From the IMG/VR virus record IMGVR_UViG_3300004097_000043, positions 1 to 26,642 of that record: 26,642 nt of DNA. The stretch is one strand, 5' to 3'. The position numbers and the translations under genes were made by a program. Under the pieces are notes generated by a model. It saw nothing but the letters and a program-made list of their open reading frames with translations. It was not told the origin of the DNA and searched no databases. This document shows positions 15,713 to 22,883 of this stretch, one piece after another. The stretch is from a virus. Positions within the stretch are counted from its first letter, which is position 1; every line of letters begins with the position of its first letter.

Positions 15713-18280
15713 CTATACAAGTGTGTTGCCTATAAGGCCAAGACCGCCGTTACCAATCATGGTAGGTGTATCATCAATAGTCGGTCTTGGTTGAACAACT
15801 TGTTTGATAATTCGAGTATGCTGTTTAGGTGCGGTTTTAGGAGCAGGTGCTTGTACTACGATAGGAGCTTGCGGTGTGCTATCAACCATAGGTGCAGATG
15901 CTTCTTTTATAGTAGTAAAATTAGAACGTTCAGTGCTTTCGACTTTAGGAAGAACTTCAACCGTGTTAGCATTTACCTGAACAGTATCAACACTCGAAGT
16001 ACCTGCCTGAGACTGATTGGTATTAACCGTACTAGGGTCGGCGCCTAGTATACTATTCGATACGCTGCTCAGTGAATTGGAAATAGCAGGCGATGTCTTG
16101 AGGTTACTAATCATTCCCATTGGTGTGAAGTCGTAAGCTTTACTTGCAGCAGAACTAACTCTGTCCATCATACTACCAAAGAAACTTTGAGTCTCGTGTA
16201 TTTTCTTATTACTATATAGGGAGCCTTCGTTTATAACTGAGTCGCTACCTCCGGAAGTATTTCTATTATTAGCCACTGTAGTAGGAGAACTATACATGTT
16301 GGTTATATCAGATATATCAGTATTTCCATACATGGCATTTACACCTGAGCTAAGACCCGGGCTCATTGCAGACGCAGCGGTAAACAAACTACTAGTCACT
16401 GCGGATTCAGAACTCTTACGCTCAAGTGCTGGCTTATCTTTTAATAAAGATAGGGCTTTACCTATACCTTCATCCTGCTTCTGTTTATTAACAACAGCCT
16501 GCACAGGATTGGTAGTAATCATATTAGTTTGATTGTTACTGACGACCTTTTGGAGTTCTTTAATCTTCTCAGACTTACGGGTTGCAGCTACTGGTGGTGC
16601 CATATTAATATCACCAAACTCGTCACCGCCAGTAGGTATGCTAGCATTAGTACTAGTCAGGGCTGCGGCCGTCTGTACATTTTCTTCTGTAGGGTCATCG
16701 CCGAATCCGAAGAAGTCACCGACAGCAGAGGCACCATCATAGATTCCTCCAGCAGCACCGCTCACCATACTTCCAGCAGCACCACTTAAACTAGGTATAT
16801 CGTAACCCATTAAGTCGCCTGCAAAACTAATACCATCAGAAATACCAAGGGCACTTAATGCGAAAGGCGCTAAAGGCCCTAGTGCCATTGCACCTGCATA
16901 AGCTCCCATAGAACCAACAGAGTCAGCTATGCCTGTAGTCTTCTCTCTGCTATCAAGAGAATCATCAGTAGCCGTACCGTATATATTAGCAGCACCTAGT
17001 ACCGCATTCAAGGCACCTAGCTTAGGAACTTTCTTCAAAGTGCTAAGTATGCCTTTCTTAGGTACTTTAGCATTAGTCTTAGGAGTATTAGCTTTGGGGA
17101 CATCTGGGCTCTGTGGAAGTAAACCTGCTGTAGGCTTAGGAATAGTAGACCTATTACGCATGTGCTGTGCTGCTACCGTTCCTCCCATTGCTGTCAACCC
17201 CGCAGCACCAATCATCTGAGAAGTGCTAAAACTGCCATCTGATACGTCTTGTACACGACTAGGAATTGATGCCTGCCCTGGCTCTAATACGGGTGTGGTA
17301 GAGGTAGCTGGCGCAGTGGTAGAGGCATTAATTTCGCTAGTTTTCGCTTGCCCATACTTACTGTCATACTCATCCCAAGTGATTTGTTCACCAGATTGAG
17401 GGTCCATCATAGTTCCAGTACGCTCAGCCTTCTGTTTAGCCAATACCTTCTCCGGAGTCATGACGTCTTCTTCACGATTATCGGATATAGCATTATACGC
17501 TAAATAGCCTGCACCAGCGCCTAACGCTAACTTGCCTGCATTACCTTTAGCGAAGTCTAATGCTTTACCTCCATAAGTTTTAACATCCCAAGCCAGTCCA
17601 GCCCACTTACCTTTAGGTCGCTTGCTTCGTTTCTCGTTACGTCTGTTATTCTTTTTGTCATCGTCTTTACTTGATCTACTACCACCTATGTTTAGGCCAT
17701 CAAGTAGACTACCTGAATCGCTATTGGTAGATTGACTTGTATCAACAGCTAAGCCAGTACCTGGACCTACATCAGTATCCTTAGTCTTTAGAACTTCTGG
17801 CTTGTTGCGGTCACGTTGCGTTACTTCCCACCAATCTCTAAATATCTTACCCATTTCTTTCATCATATCGCGTTGCTGTATTTGCAATCGCATACTCTTA
17901 CCATTATAAGTAGTGATAGAGTTTGAAAGGATATCAAGACCGCTATTAAGGTCTTCATCTATTAAGAATAAGGCATCTAAGACTTCTTCGGTAGCTGCAT
18001 CATAAACGTTGTCCAGTTCGGATAACGTCATGTTGTTACCAGGCGATACCATCCCAGTCGACGGTGCAAGTCTAAGGTCGGCGTTATCATTTGGAACTAG
18101 CTGGCCTTCGATTACTCCTCTATCCACACTGCCTCTTCCTGTATAAGGTGTAGGGAGTCCGGGTTCAGATTTAAACGCTAACACTCCCGGAGCAGGAAGC
18201 CCCGGTAGCATTACATTATTTTCGTATGTCTGTTCCAACTCGCCGGCGCGTTCGGCCATGAGTTCAATTGGGTCTAACAT
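15713..18280 (-). CDS. Probable tail tape measure protein
   Basis: The 855-residue protein is the largest in the window and lies where a tape measure is expected, between tube-related assembly genes and the baseplate. It has an N-terminal helical part (to about 170), a basic segment (KKNNRRNEKRSKRPKGKW, about 212-230) and several Gly/Ala-rich hydrophobic stretches between about 245 and 520 (KLALGAGAGYLAYNA; GAMALGPLAPFALSALG). A long Ser/Thr/Pro-rich tail follows. Hydrophobic segments are usual in tape measures, but the long heptad coiled coil is not seen, so another virion role is possible. By the rule of about 0.15 nm per residue the tail would be near 130 nm. GAGG precedes the ATG. Confidence 0.5.
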   Translation of the reverse strand: MLDPIELMAERAGELEQTYENNVMLPGLPAPGVLAFKSEPGLPTPYTGRGSVDRGVIEGQLVPNDNADLRLAPSTGMVSPGNNMTLSELDNVYDAATEEVLDALFLIDEDLNSGLDILSNSITTYNGKSMRLQIQQRDMMKEMGKIFRDWWEVTQRDRNKPEVLKTKDTDVGPGTGLAVDTSQSTNSDSGSLLDGLNIGGSRSSKDDDKKNNRRNEKRSKRPKGKWAGLAWDVKTYGGKALDFAKGNAGKLALGAGAGYLAYNAISDNREEDVMTPEKVLAKQKAERTGTMMDPQSGEQITWDEYDSKYGQAKTSEINASTTAPATSTTPVLEPGQASIPSRVQDVSDGSFSTSQMIGAAGLTAMGGTVAAQHMRNRSTIPKPTAGLLPQSPDVPKANTPKTNAKVPKKGILSTLKKVPKLGALNAVLGAANIYGTATDDSLDSREKTTGIADSVGSMGAYAGAMALGPLAPFALSALGISDGISFAGDLMGYDIPSLSGAAGSMVSGAAGGIYDGASAVGDFFGFGDDPTEENVQTAAALTSTNASIPTGGDEFGDINMAPPVAATRKSEKIKELQKVVSNNQTNMITTNPVQAVVNKQKQDEGIGKALSLLKDKPALERKSSESAVTSSLFTAASAMSPGLSSGVNAMYGNTDISDITNMYSSPTTVANNRNTSGGSDSVINEGSLYSNKKIHETQSFFGSMMDRVSSAASKAYDFTPMGMISNLKTSPAISNSLSSVSNSILGADPSTVNTNQSQAGTSSVDTVQVNANTVEVLPKVESTERSNFTTIKEASAPMVDSTPQAPIVVQAPAPKTAPKQHTRIIKQVVQPRPTIDDTPTMIGNGGLGLIGNTLV

Positions 18281-18294
18281 ACATGCTCCTCTAT

Positions 18295-19248
18295 CTATCT
18301 ACCTTTGCGTCGCGTAGCGGCTTTCAAGGCGTCACGCTCTTTCTTCTCGTTAAGGTCCTTAACGTAAGAACTGTGCATGTATAAAAGTTTCTGACTAGGC
18401 ATAGTATCTTCAATGAATATATTAAAGGCCGTAGTCAGGTTATACTGAATGTTGTACAGAGAGGTTTCAGTGTAAGCGGCAAAGAACTTTATAAACGATG
18501 GTACTTTATCGAATACGGTTTGCTTAGTGCTACACATCATACATTCAATTGGTACGGTCTCAGTTATACCGTGGGTTATTCTACCGTTAGCCATTTCTTT
18601 GGCTTTGTTAAAGAGTTCTAAGTTACCTAGTGATTTGACATATTCGTATTTATCTCTAAGGGTTTTACCCTCTTTAATCCAACGTAGTGCATCAAGTATA
18701 TGGGTGAACTCAGGTTCTTCCATTAGGTCTTCGGCTTCAACTAATGTCGATACAGTAGGAAACGAAAGTCCCTCGGGTAAGTCGAAGTCTTCCAGTACAG
18801 TAATGTCCATTGAGGCATTATGTGCCAGGTAAACGTTTTCGTGGCCACATTCTTTTAACGTCCAACCTAGTCTATCAATCTCGGCAAAGGACTTGCCTGC
18901 TGCTTTCGACATATTAAGAGGTCTACGTTTGTGGTCGAGGAGTGATTTACTTTTACATTGCCATACGGCATTGATTGGGCTTTCAGGATATGAATTGATT
19001 CTTAGCCAAGCAAGCACATAAGCGAAGTCACCATCCGTTAATTGGTTTACATCACATGACGTTACGATTTCTGCGGCACGGATAACATGGCGTATTGAAT
19101 CTGCCCTATGTCCTGCACCGACTATGTATAGTTCGTTCAAACTAAATGGACGAATCATAAGCTCTTTAAACGAGTATAGGCGAAAACCCGTGGGGAGATC
19201 GCCTATGTCTCTGAACCGAGTGTCATGGATTGCGGTTTCCCAATCCAT
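18295..19248 (-). CDS. gp26/gp51-like baseplate hub assembly protein, copy B
   Basis: The 317-residue protein resembles the T4_baseplate family (gp26/gp51), which helps hub assembly. It has a long helical N-terminal part, A-W-L-R-I-N-S-Y-P-E-S-P-I-N-A-V-W-Q-C, then LPEGLSFPTVSTL, and C236-M-M-C239 near the end. The same landmarks recur in the 248-residue protein at 20852-21598, so the two are paralogues. The ATG directly abuts the TAG of the gene upstream with no clear ribosome site, implying coupling. A copy of its first 12 codons occurs at 20151-20186, a relic of the tandem duplication. The basic C-terminal tail (about 300-317) is absent from copy A. Confidence 0.6.
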   Translation of the reverse strand: MDWETAIHDTRFRDIGDLPTGFRLYSFKELMIRPFSLNELYIVGAGHRADSIRHVIRAAEIVTSCDVNQLTDGDFAYVLAWLRINSYPESPINAVWQCKSKSLLDHKRRPLNMSKAAGKSFAEIDRLGWTLKECGHENVYLAHNASMDITVLEDFDLPEGLSFPTVSTLVEAEDLMEEPEFTHILDALRWIKEGKTLRDKYEYVKSLGNLELFNKAKEMANGRITHGITETVPIECMMCSTKQTVFDKVPSFIKFFAAYTETSLYNIQYNLTTAFNIFIEDTMPSQKLLYMHSSYVKDLNEKKERDALKAATRRKGR

Positions 19249-20133
19249 CTATAAATAATCTAGGCCGAAGTCGGAAAGCTTATCGCCTTTATTCATATTT
19301 TTTGACAGATCAATAAGTTCAGACTTAATCTTTGCCAAAGTAGCGTTATGCTCTTTTTCAGATATATCATCGTCTTCGTCCCACTCGAAAAGGCCTAAAT
19401 TTGATTTCTTAATAGCCTTAACTCGCTGGTCATGTGTCTTACCTTTAAACGCGTCTAGCATGGCGCTCTGATTCGCGGAATCCCCCATGCCCAATTCTTG
19501 ATATTTCTTATTCTTTAAGATTCCAGTTACGATTTTCTTTTTATTCTGAGTTTTCTTAGTGTCTGCACGTTGAGCAATCTTGCCTTTACCGTCTTTGGCT
19601 TTACCTGCTTTCTCAGCGAGGTCCATGGCTTTCTTGAAAGCAGCTTTGGCTTTCTTGAGTCCAGGTTTACCTACAAAGTGTTGGCCCGTTTTCCTCAACT
19701 CTTTAATCTCAGTCTCGAATTCTTTTCTAAGCTTCTTCTTTATTTTAGGGTCCACGTTGTCGTGCTTGCCTTTAGCGGGGGTGTACTTTAAACCGACCGA
19801 AGCTTTCTTATTTTGAGTAGCCTTACGACCTGCTGCCTGCTCGCGTTTCTCTTTCATACCAGGAGCATCATCGGTGTTCGTATGCTTCTTGGCTAACTTA
19901 TCGTAAGTGGCTTCATCGACTGCAAATTGGTAATAGACAGTCTTACCGCCTTCTTTCTCAAGGTCGATAACGTAATGCTTCTTACCTAACTTCTTAAGAT
20001 AGAACTTCTCACCCTTCTTTATATTACTTTCGTGATCGTCGTCATCTACTTTAACAGTAGACTTGGCCTCATAGGCCGTAGCGCCTCTGAGTGATTTAGT
20101 TAATCTAGCTGATTCGCTTATAAATATTCTCAT
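19249..20133 (-). CDS. Putative internal virion protein, FISES tag plus KGExF module (duplicate 2)
   Basis: The 294-residue protein begins MRIFISE-SARLTKS, a T4-like capsid-targeting sequence with Glu at residue 7. The module at about 26-85 is V-D-D-D-D-H-E-S-N-I-K-K-G-E-K-F-Y-L, K-H-Y-V-I-D-L and Y-Q-F-A-V-D-E-A-T-Y. A Lys-rich region (about 85-215) follows, then a C-terminal part shared with the other copy (DAFKGKTH-x-QRVK, then an acidic stretch and GDKLSDFGL). Very basic middles suit DNA-packed internal proteins. It is about 80 residues longer than the copy at 20195-20842, mainly in the basic linker. The ribosome site is weak (AAGAGA). The function inside a host is unknown. Confidence 0.72.
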   Translation of the reverse strand: MRIFISESARLTKSLRGATAYEAKSTVKVDDDDHESNIKKGEKFYLKKLGKKHYVIDLEKEGGKTVYYQFAVDEATYDKLAKKHTNTDDAPGMKEKREQAAGRKATQNKKASVGLKYTPAKGKHDNVDPKIKKKLRKEFETEIKELRKTGQHFVGKPGLKKAKAAFKKAMDLAEKAGKAKDGKGKIAQRADTKKTQNKKKIVTGILKNKKYQELGMGDSANQSAMLDAFKGKTHDQRVKAIKKSNLGLFEWDEDDDISEKEHNATLAKIKSELIDLSKNMNKGDKLSDFGLDYL

Positions 20134-20186
20134 GGTAGTCTCTTAAGGTTGAATCGAGTGCCACGGATTGAGGTTTCCCAATCCAT
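20130..20186 (-). pseudogene. Truncated fossil of the gp26-like gene (18 codons)
   Basis: The reading frame MDWETSIRGTRFNLKRLP repeats the first 12 codons of the intact gene at 18295-19248 (MDWETAIHDTRF) and then runs into unrelated sequence. Its TGA overlaps the ATG of the next gene (ATGA), so it may still act as a coupling leader peptide. It marks the junction left by the tandem duplication. Confidence 0.75.
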
Positions 20187-20194
20187 CTAGTTTA

Positions 20195-20842
20195 CTATAG
20201 ACCGAAGTCAGAGAGTTTATCACCTGAGTCCATATTCTTAGAAACGTCTATTAGCTTTTTCTTAAGTTTGCCAACTAACTTATCGTATTCCGATTCGTCC
20301 AAGTCAAAGTCTTCCGGATCATATTCGTGTAAACCTAGCTTAGACTTGTTAATGTCTTTAACTCTTTGGGCGTGGGTCTTACCTTTAAAAGCATCAGATA
20401 TAGCAGTCTTAGCATCTGATTCTCCGATGCCTAGATTTTTATTATAACCATCGTCCAATAAGGACTTAATCTTTTTCGTATTGGCGCCTTTAGACGATTT
20501 AGCTTGCTTGCGTTTCTCTTTCATACCAGTAGCACCGTCAGTATGAGTCTTGGCTTTACCTTTCTTCTGCGTAGCCGCTTTACCTTCATCCTTAAAGGCT
20601 TCATGTTTGTTGTCCAAAGCTTTGAAAGTCTTTTCATCAATAACGAATTGATAAATCTCTTTACCTTCAACGTCCATTAGGTAATGTTTCTTACCAAGAG
20701 TCTTCAAGTAAAACTTCTCACCCTTCTTGATATTACTTTCGTGGTCGTCATCACCTACTTTGATACTGGACTTGGCGATATAGGCCGTAGCGCCGCGTAG
20801 TGACTTAGTTAGTCTAGCTGATTCGCTTATAAATATTCTCAT
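20195..20842 (-). CDS. Putative internal virion protein, FISES tag plus KGExF module (duplicate 1)
   Basis: The 215-residue protein is the tandem partner of the gene at 19249-20133. The first 21 residues are identical (MRIFISESARLTKS...), with the same [IL]-x-E site at residue 7. The module follows at about 25-80 (DDDHESNIKKGEKFYL, KKHYLMDVEG, YQFVIDEKTF), then a shorter Lys-rich linker and the shared end (SDAFKGKTHAQRVKDINKSKLGL and GDKLSDFGL). It lacks the last two residues present in its partner. The gene lies just after the gp26-like copy A and before the fossil start. It is predicted to be packaged and cleaved in the prohead, with unknown activity. Confidence 0.72.
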   Translation of the reverse strand: MRIFISESARLTKSLRGATAYIAKSSIKVGDDDHESNIKKGEKFYLKTLGKKHYLMDVEGKEIYQFVIDEKTFKALDNKHEAFKDEGKAATQKKGKAKTHTDGATGMKEKRKQAKSSKGANTKKIKSLLDDGYNKNLGIGESDAKTAISDAFKGKTHAQRVKDINKSKLGLHEYDPEDFDLDESEYDKLVGKLKKKLIDVSKNMDSGDKLSDFGL

Positions 20843-20851
20843 GGTAGTCTC

Positions 20852-21598
20852 TTATTGTCTAAAAAATGAGTATTGGTCGAACACTATACCTTGTTCAACT
20901 TGGGTGCCGCAATTAGGACAAGCTGCGTGTAATTTGTTGAGAGGCCCATGTCTAAGTTCATGATTCAATCGACTGGCTTGGTCAAACATCTTTAAGTCTG
21001 TTTGCTTGCGTAAGAATTTAATCTTATCTTCAATCGTATTACCGTGTGCAATCCATTGGGCCGCTGGAATAATCTTAGCCAGTTTAGGGTCATTAGATAA
21101 CTCTACATACTCAGCATATAGAGAGGAAGTAGGAACGGAGAAGCCTTCAGGCAGTTCACGCTCAGGCATTATCAATATATCTAAATCATCGTAATCAAAG
21201 TCAACGTGACAAGTTTGACCACAAGGCTTAGGACGTAAAGTCTTCTGGAACTCTTTGTCTTTGCTGTCTACATCAGTGTAACGTAGTTCATTGCCGTCAA
21301 GGTCTACGAACATAAATCCAGAGCAAGTCCAGTTCAATTCAATTGGGCTATCAGGGAATGCGTGTATTCTGTGGTATGCGACTATTTGGAAGAACTCACC
21401 CATTGATAATTGATGATCTTCAACGCCTTCAACCGTACTTAGTATTGCATCGACAAAGGTTACATGTTTGTTTAGTGTGGCTGACTCAGATAGCATACTG
21501 AGTTCAGTCATGCCAATTGGGTTTATAGTAACATGTTCTGGAGACCCTTCACCAAAACATATACCTCCAGCGGCTAGCTTTTCTTTTAGTATTTGCAT
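20852..21598 (-). CDS. gp26/gp51-like baseplate hub assembly protein, copy A
   Basis: The 248-residue protein is a paralogue of the gene at 18295-19248. Shared landmarks are G-E-F-F-Q-I-V-A-Y-H-R-I-H-A-F-P-D-S-P-I-E-L-N-W-T-C, then L-P-E-G-F-S-V-P-T-S-S, W-I-A-H-G-N-T-I-E-D-K, and a C-terminal C227-P-N-C230 preceded by H224. The length equals T4 gp51 (about 249), and the family assignment is by pattern. The C-x-x-C pair in both copies might bind zinc. It sits between the gp54-like tube paralogue and the tagged tandem genes. AAAGGT precedes the ATG. Confidence 0.6.
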   Translation of the reverse strand: MQILKEKLAAGGICFGEGSPEHVTINPIGMTELSMLSESATLNKHVTFVDAILSTVEGVEDHQLSMGEFFQIVAYHRIHAFPDSPIELNWTCSGFMFVDLDGNELRYTDVDSKDKEFQKTLRPKPCGQTCHVDFDYDDLDILIMPERELPEGFSVPTSSLYAEYVELSNDPKLAKIIPAAQWIAHGNTIEDKIKFLRKQTDLKMFDQASRLNHELRHGPLNKLHAACPNCGTQVEQGIVFDQYSFFRQ

Positions 21599-21609
21599 TA
21601 TATTTACCT

Positions 21610-22131
21610 TTACAGAATTTCTAAGTAGGAAGCGTCAACTTCCAGTTGAACACTGACTTGATGAAACCCATCATCGTTATATACCAGTTCCCAATCTTGG
21701 ATGGCACTAGGCCATACGCCTCGTAAAGAAGCTTTGGCTAAGGGATCACCCTTGTTATCATGGAGGACTACGTTAATACCTTTCTTGTATCTAGATGGTA
21801 AGAAGTAACCCCCAGTAACTGGGTTTCTAATGTTTGACATCCATTGGAATATATATTTCAATGCACGGACTTTATTGTCTTCGTGTATAAGCATAGTGAC
21901 ACTTGACACATCTATTTTACCGGGAAACGTTAACGTAGCGCCGGCGACTTCAATTTGATTACCTGTATCGAACTTAGGAAAAGGTAGTCCAAACTGTTGG
22001 ATGTATTCAGGCTCTAATGTCACACCGTCGAAGGCAGGCATTGACTCGACTTTCCATAACCATTTAGGTAAGGGAGTCTTATCTCCTTCGTTAAGTGATT
22101 TGGCTAACTCAAGAGTCTTCTTCATTGACAT
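21610..22131 (-). CDS. Tail tube paralogue / tube initiator, gp54/gp19-like
   Basis: The 173-residue protein follows the T4 gp19/gp54 tube fold. The segment FQWMSNIRNPVTGGYFLP matches the gp54 pattern MQDWVNSVQDPVTGLRALP, followed by VVLHDNKGDPLAKASLRGVWPSAI and a final strand pair (VQLEVDASYLE). It also resembles the main tube protein at 22884-23393 (K-I-H-A-V-W-P-T-E-V). It probably starts the tube on the baseplate or forms a second tube-type ring. The ATG at 22131 is preceded by TTGGAG and follows the upstream stop closely; a second ATG lies two codons later. Confidence 0.7.
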   Translation of the reverse strand: MSMKKTLELAKSLNEGDKTPLPKWLWKVESMPAFDGVTLEPEYIQQFGLPFPKFDTGNQIEVAGATLTFPGKIDVSSVTMLIHEDNKVRALKYIFQWMSNIRNPVTGGYFLPSRYKKGINVVLHDNKGDPLAKASLRGVWPSAIQDWELVYNDDGFHQVSVQLEVDASYLEIL

Positions 22132-22134
22132 AGA

Positions 22135-22809
22135 CTACTCCAATTCTAATAAGGCCATCACTCTTATCAACTTACCTTTCCATCTTACCGTACCAATCTC
22201 AGCATCAATACCCTTGATAGAAGACTCGGCGGCGGCTTCAATATCTTTAGCCCAGTTACCTACCTCTCTAACAGTAAGTTTATGCTTACGTCGATAACCA
22301 GGTAATGTGTCGCTGATATCATAGTAATGGTAAATCTCACCCTCGATGGCACGTTGAGTCATAACATGAGTTATCTTAGAGGCTCCTGGGAACTTAATCT
22401 TTTTAACTGCTTTGGTTATTACTTTATTTTCTCTAGGTACACCACCAGGTAAAGGTGATGCGCTAGTAGGAGTAGTACCAAGAGGTTTACCTGAGGCTTT
22501 ACGCTCTTTGCCGAAAGTACCAGGCTGGACTTTAGTCTTACCTATCTTACCGCTGAATCCTTTTGACTTCTCAACTATAGTTCGAGCGTTCTTAGGCTCT
22601 AACTTAAATTTGATAATATCCCCAGATTCCTCTTCGACTTGAACCAGCCAGAAATGAGTACGTCCTAACTTTAGGCCGAAATGCTCACCCTTGGTTATCT
22701 CAAGGTCGTAGTGTCTGTTTGCATTTTCTATCAAGACCTTACGCGTACCTTCAAAAGTATACCACTGAAAGTCTGTCACTTTGGCTTTAGCTGATAACGA
22801 AACTAACAT
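22135..22809 (-). CDS. Module protein with SLSA N-terminus (KGExF family)
   Basis: The 224-residue protein begins MLVSLSAKAKV, an ISLS-type N-terminus. Residues about 31-85 hold a diverged copy of the KGE-x-F module (YDLEITKGEHFGLKLGRTHFWLVQVEEESGDIIKFKL). L26-I-E28, just before the module, is a possible prohead-protease site. The middle is basic and Pro/Gly-rich, and the C-terminal part has YHYYDISDTLPGYRRKHKLTVREV with a helix. It lies between the tail tube and gp54-like genes although it does not look like a tail protein, as with the tagged genes further on. Its upstream region includes the UUCG hairpin, so transcription may restart here. Confidence 0.6.
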   Translation of the reverse strand: MLVSLSAKAKVTDFQWYTFEGTRKVLIENANRHYDLEITKGEHFGLKLGRTHFWLVQVEEESGDIIKFKLEPKNARTIVEKSKGFSGKIGKTKVQPGTFGKERKASGKPLGTTPTSASPLPGGVPRENKVITKAVKKIKFPGASKITHVMTQRAIEGEIYHYYDISDTLPGYRRKHKLTVREVGNWAKDIEAAAESSIKGIDAEIGTVRWKGKLIRVMALLELE

Positions 22810-22849
22810 AAAAATAGCTGCTCTTTAATTAGCTTAAGATAATGTAAAT

Positions 22850-22865
22850 GAGGGCCGAAGCCCCC
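22850..22865 (-). terminator. C(UUCG)G hairpin after the tail tube gene
   Basis: On the minus strand GGGGGC-TTCG-GCCCTC forms a six-base-pair stem (one G-U) with a UUCG tetraloop. AAA before and TTT after could extend it past one mismatch. It is followed by ACATTATC rather than a long T-run, so partial termination or transcript stabilisation is likely. It follows the abundant tube protein's stop. Confidence 0.5.
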
Positions 22866-22883
22866 TTTACCGAGAATACTCTG

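Larger units (their letters stand above)
19207..20852 (-). repeat. Tandem duplication of a tagged gene plus the start of the next gene
   Basis: Two units run in tandem. Each holds a tagged module gene followed by the start of the gp26-like gene. The gp26-like start is 35 of 39 bases identical between 19213-19251 and 20151-20189. The 6-mer GTCTCT lies at 20847-20852 (upstream of copy 1), 20138-20143 (upstream of copy 2) and 19207-19212 (inside the intact gp26-like gene), matching the expected joint positions. Homology also continues past the stop codons. Confidence 0.75.

Noticed and set aside
20120-20130. TATAAATA, like a T4 late promoter, at about 20120-20127 and again near 20829-20836.
   Set aside because: It reads on the plus strand and lies inside codons for the I-F-I-S tag, while all genes face the other way.
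20862-20875. Run of six T followed by A near the end of the gp26-like copy A, possibly a -1 frameshift site.
   Set aside because: The run is not in the X-XXY-YYZ reading phase, the shifted frame stops at once, and no extended product results.
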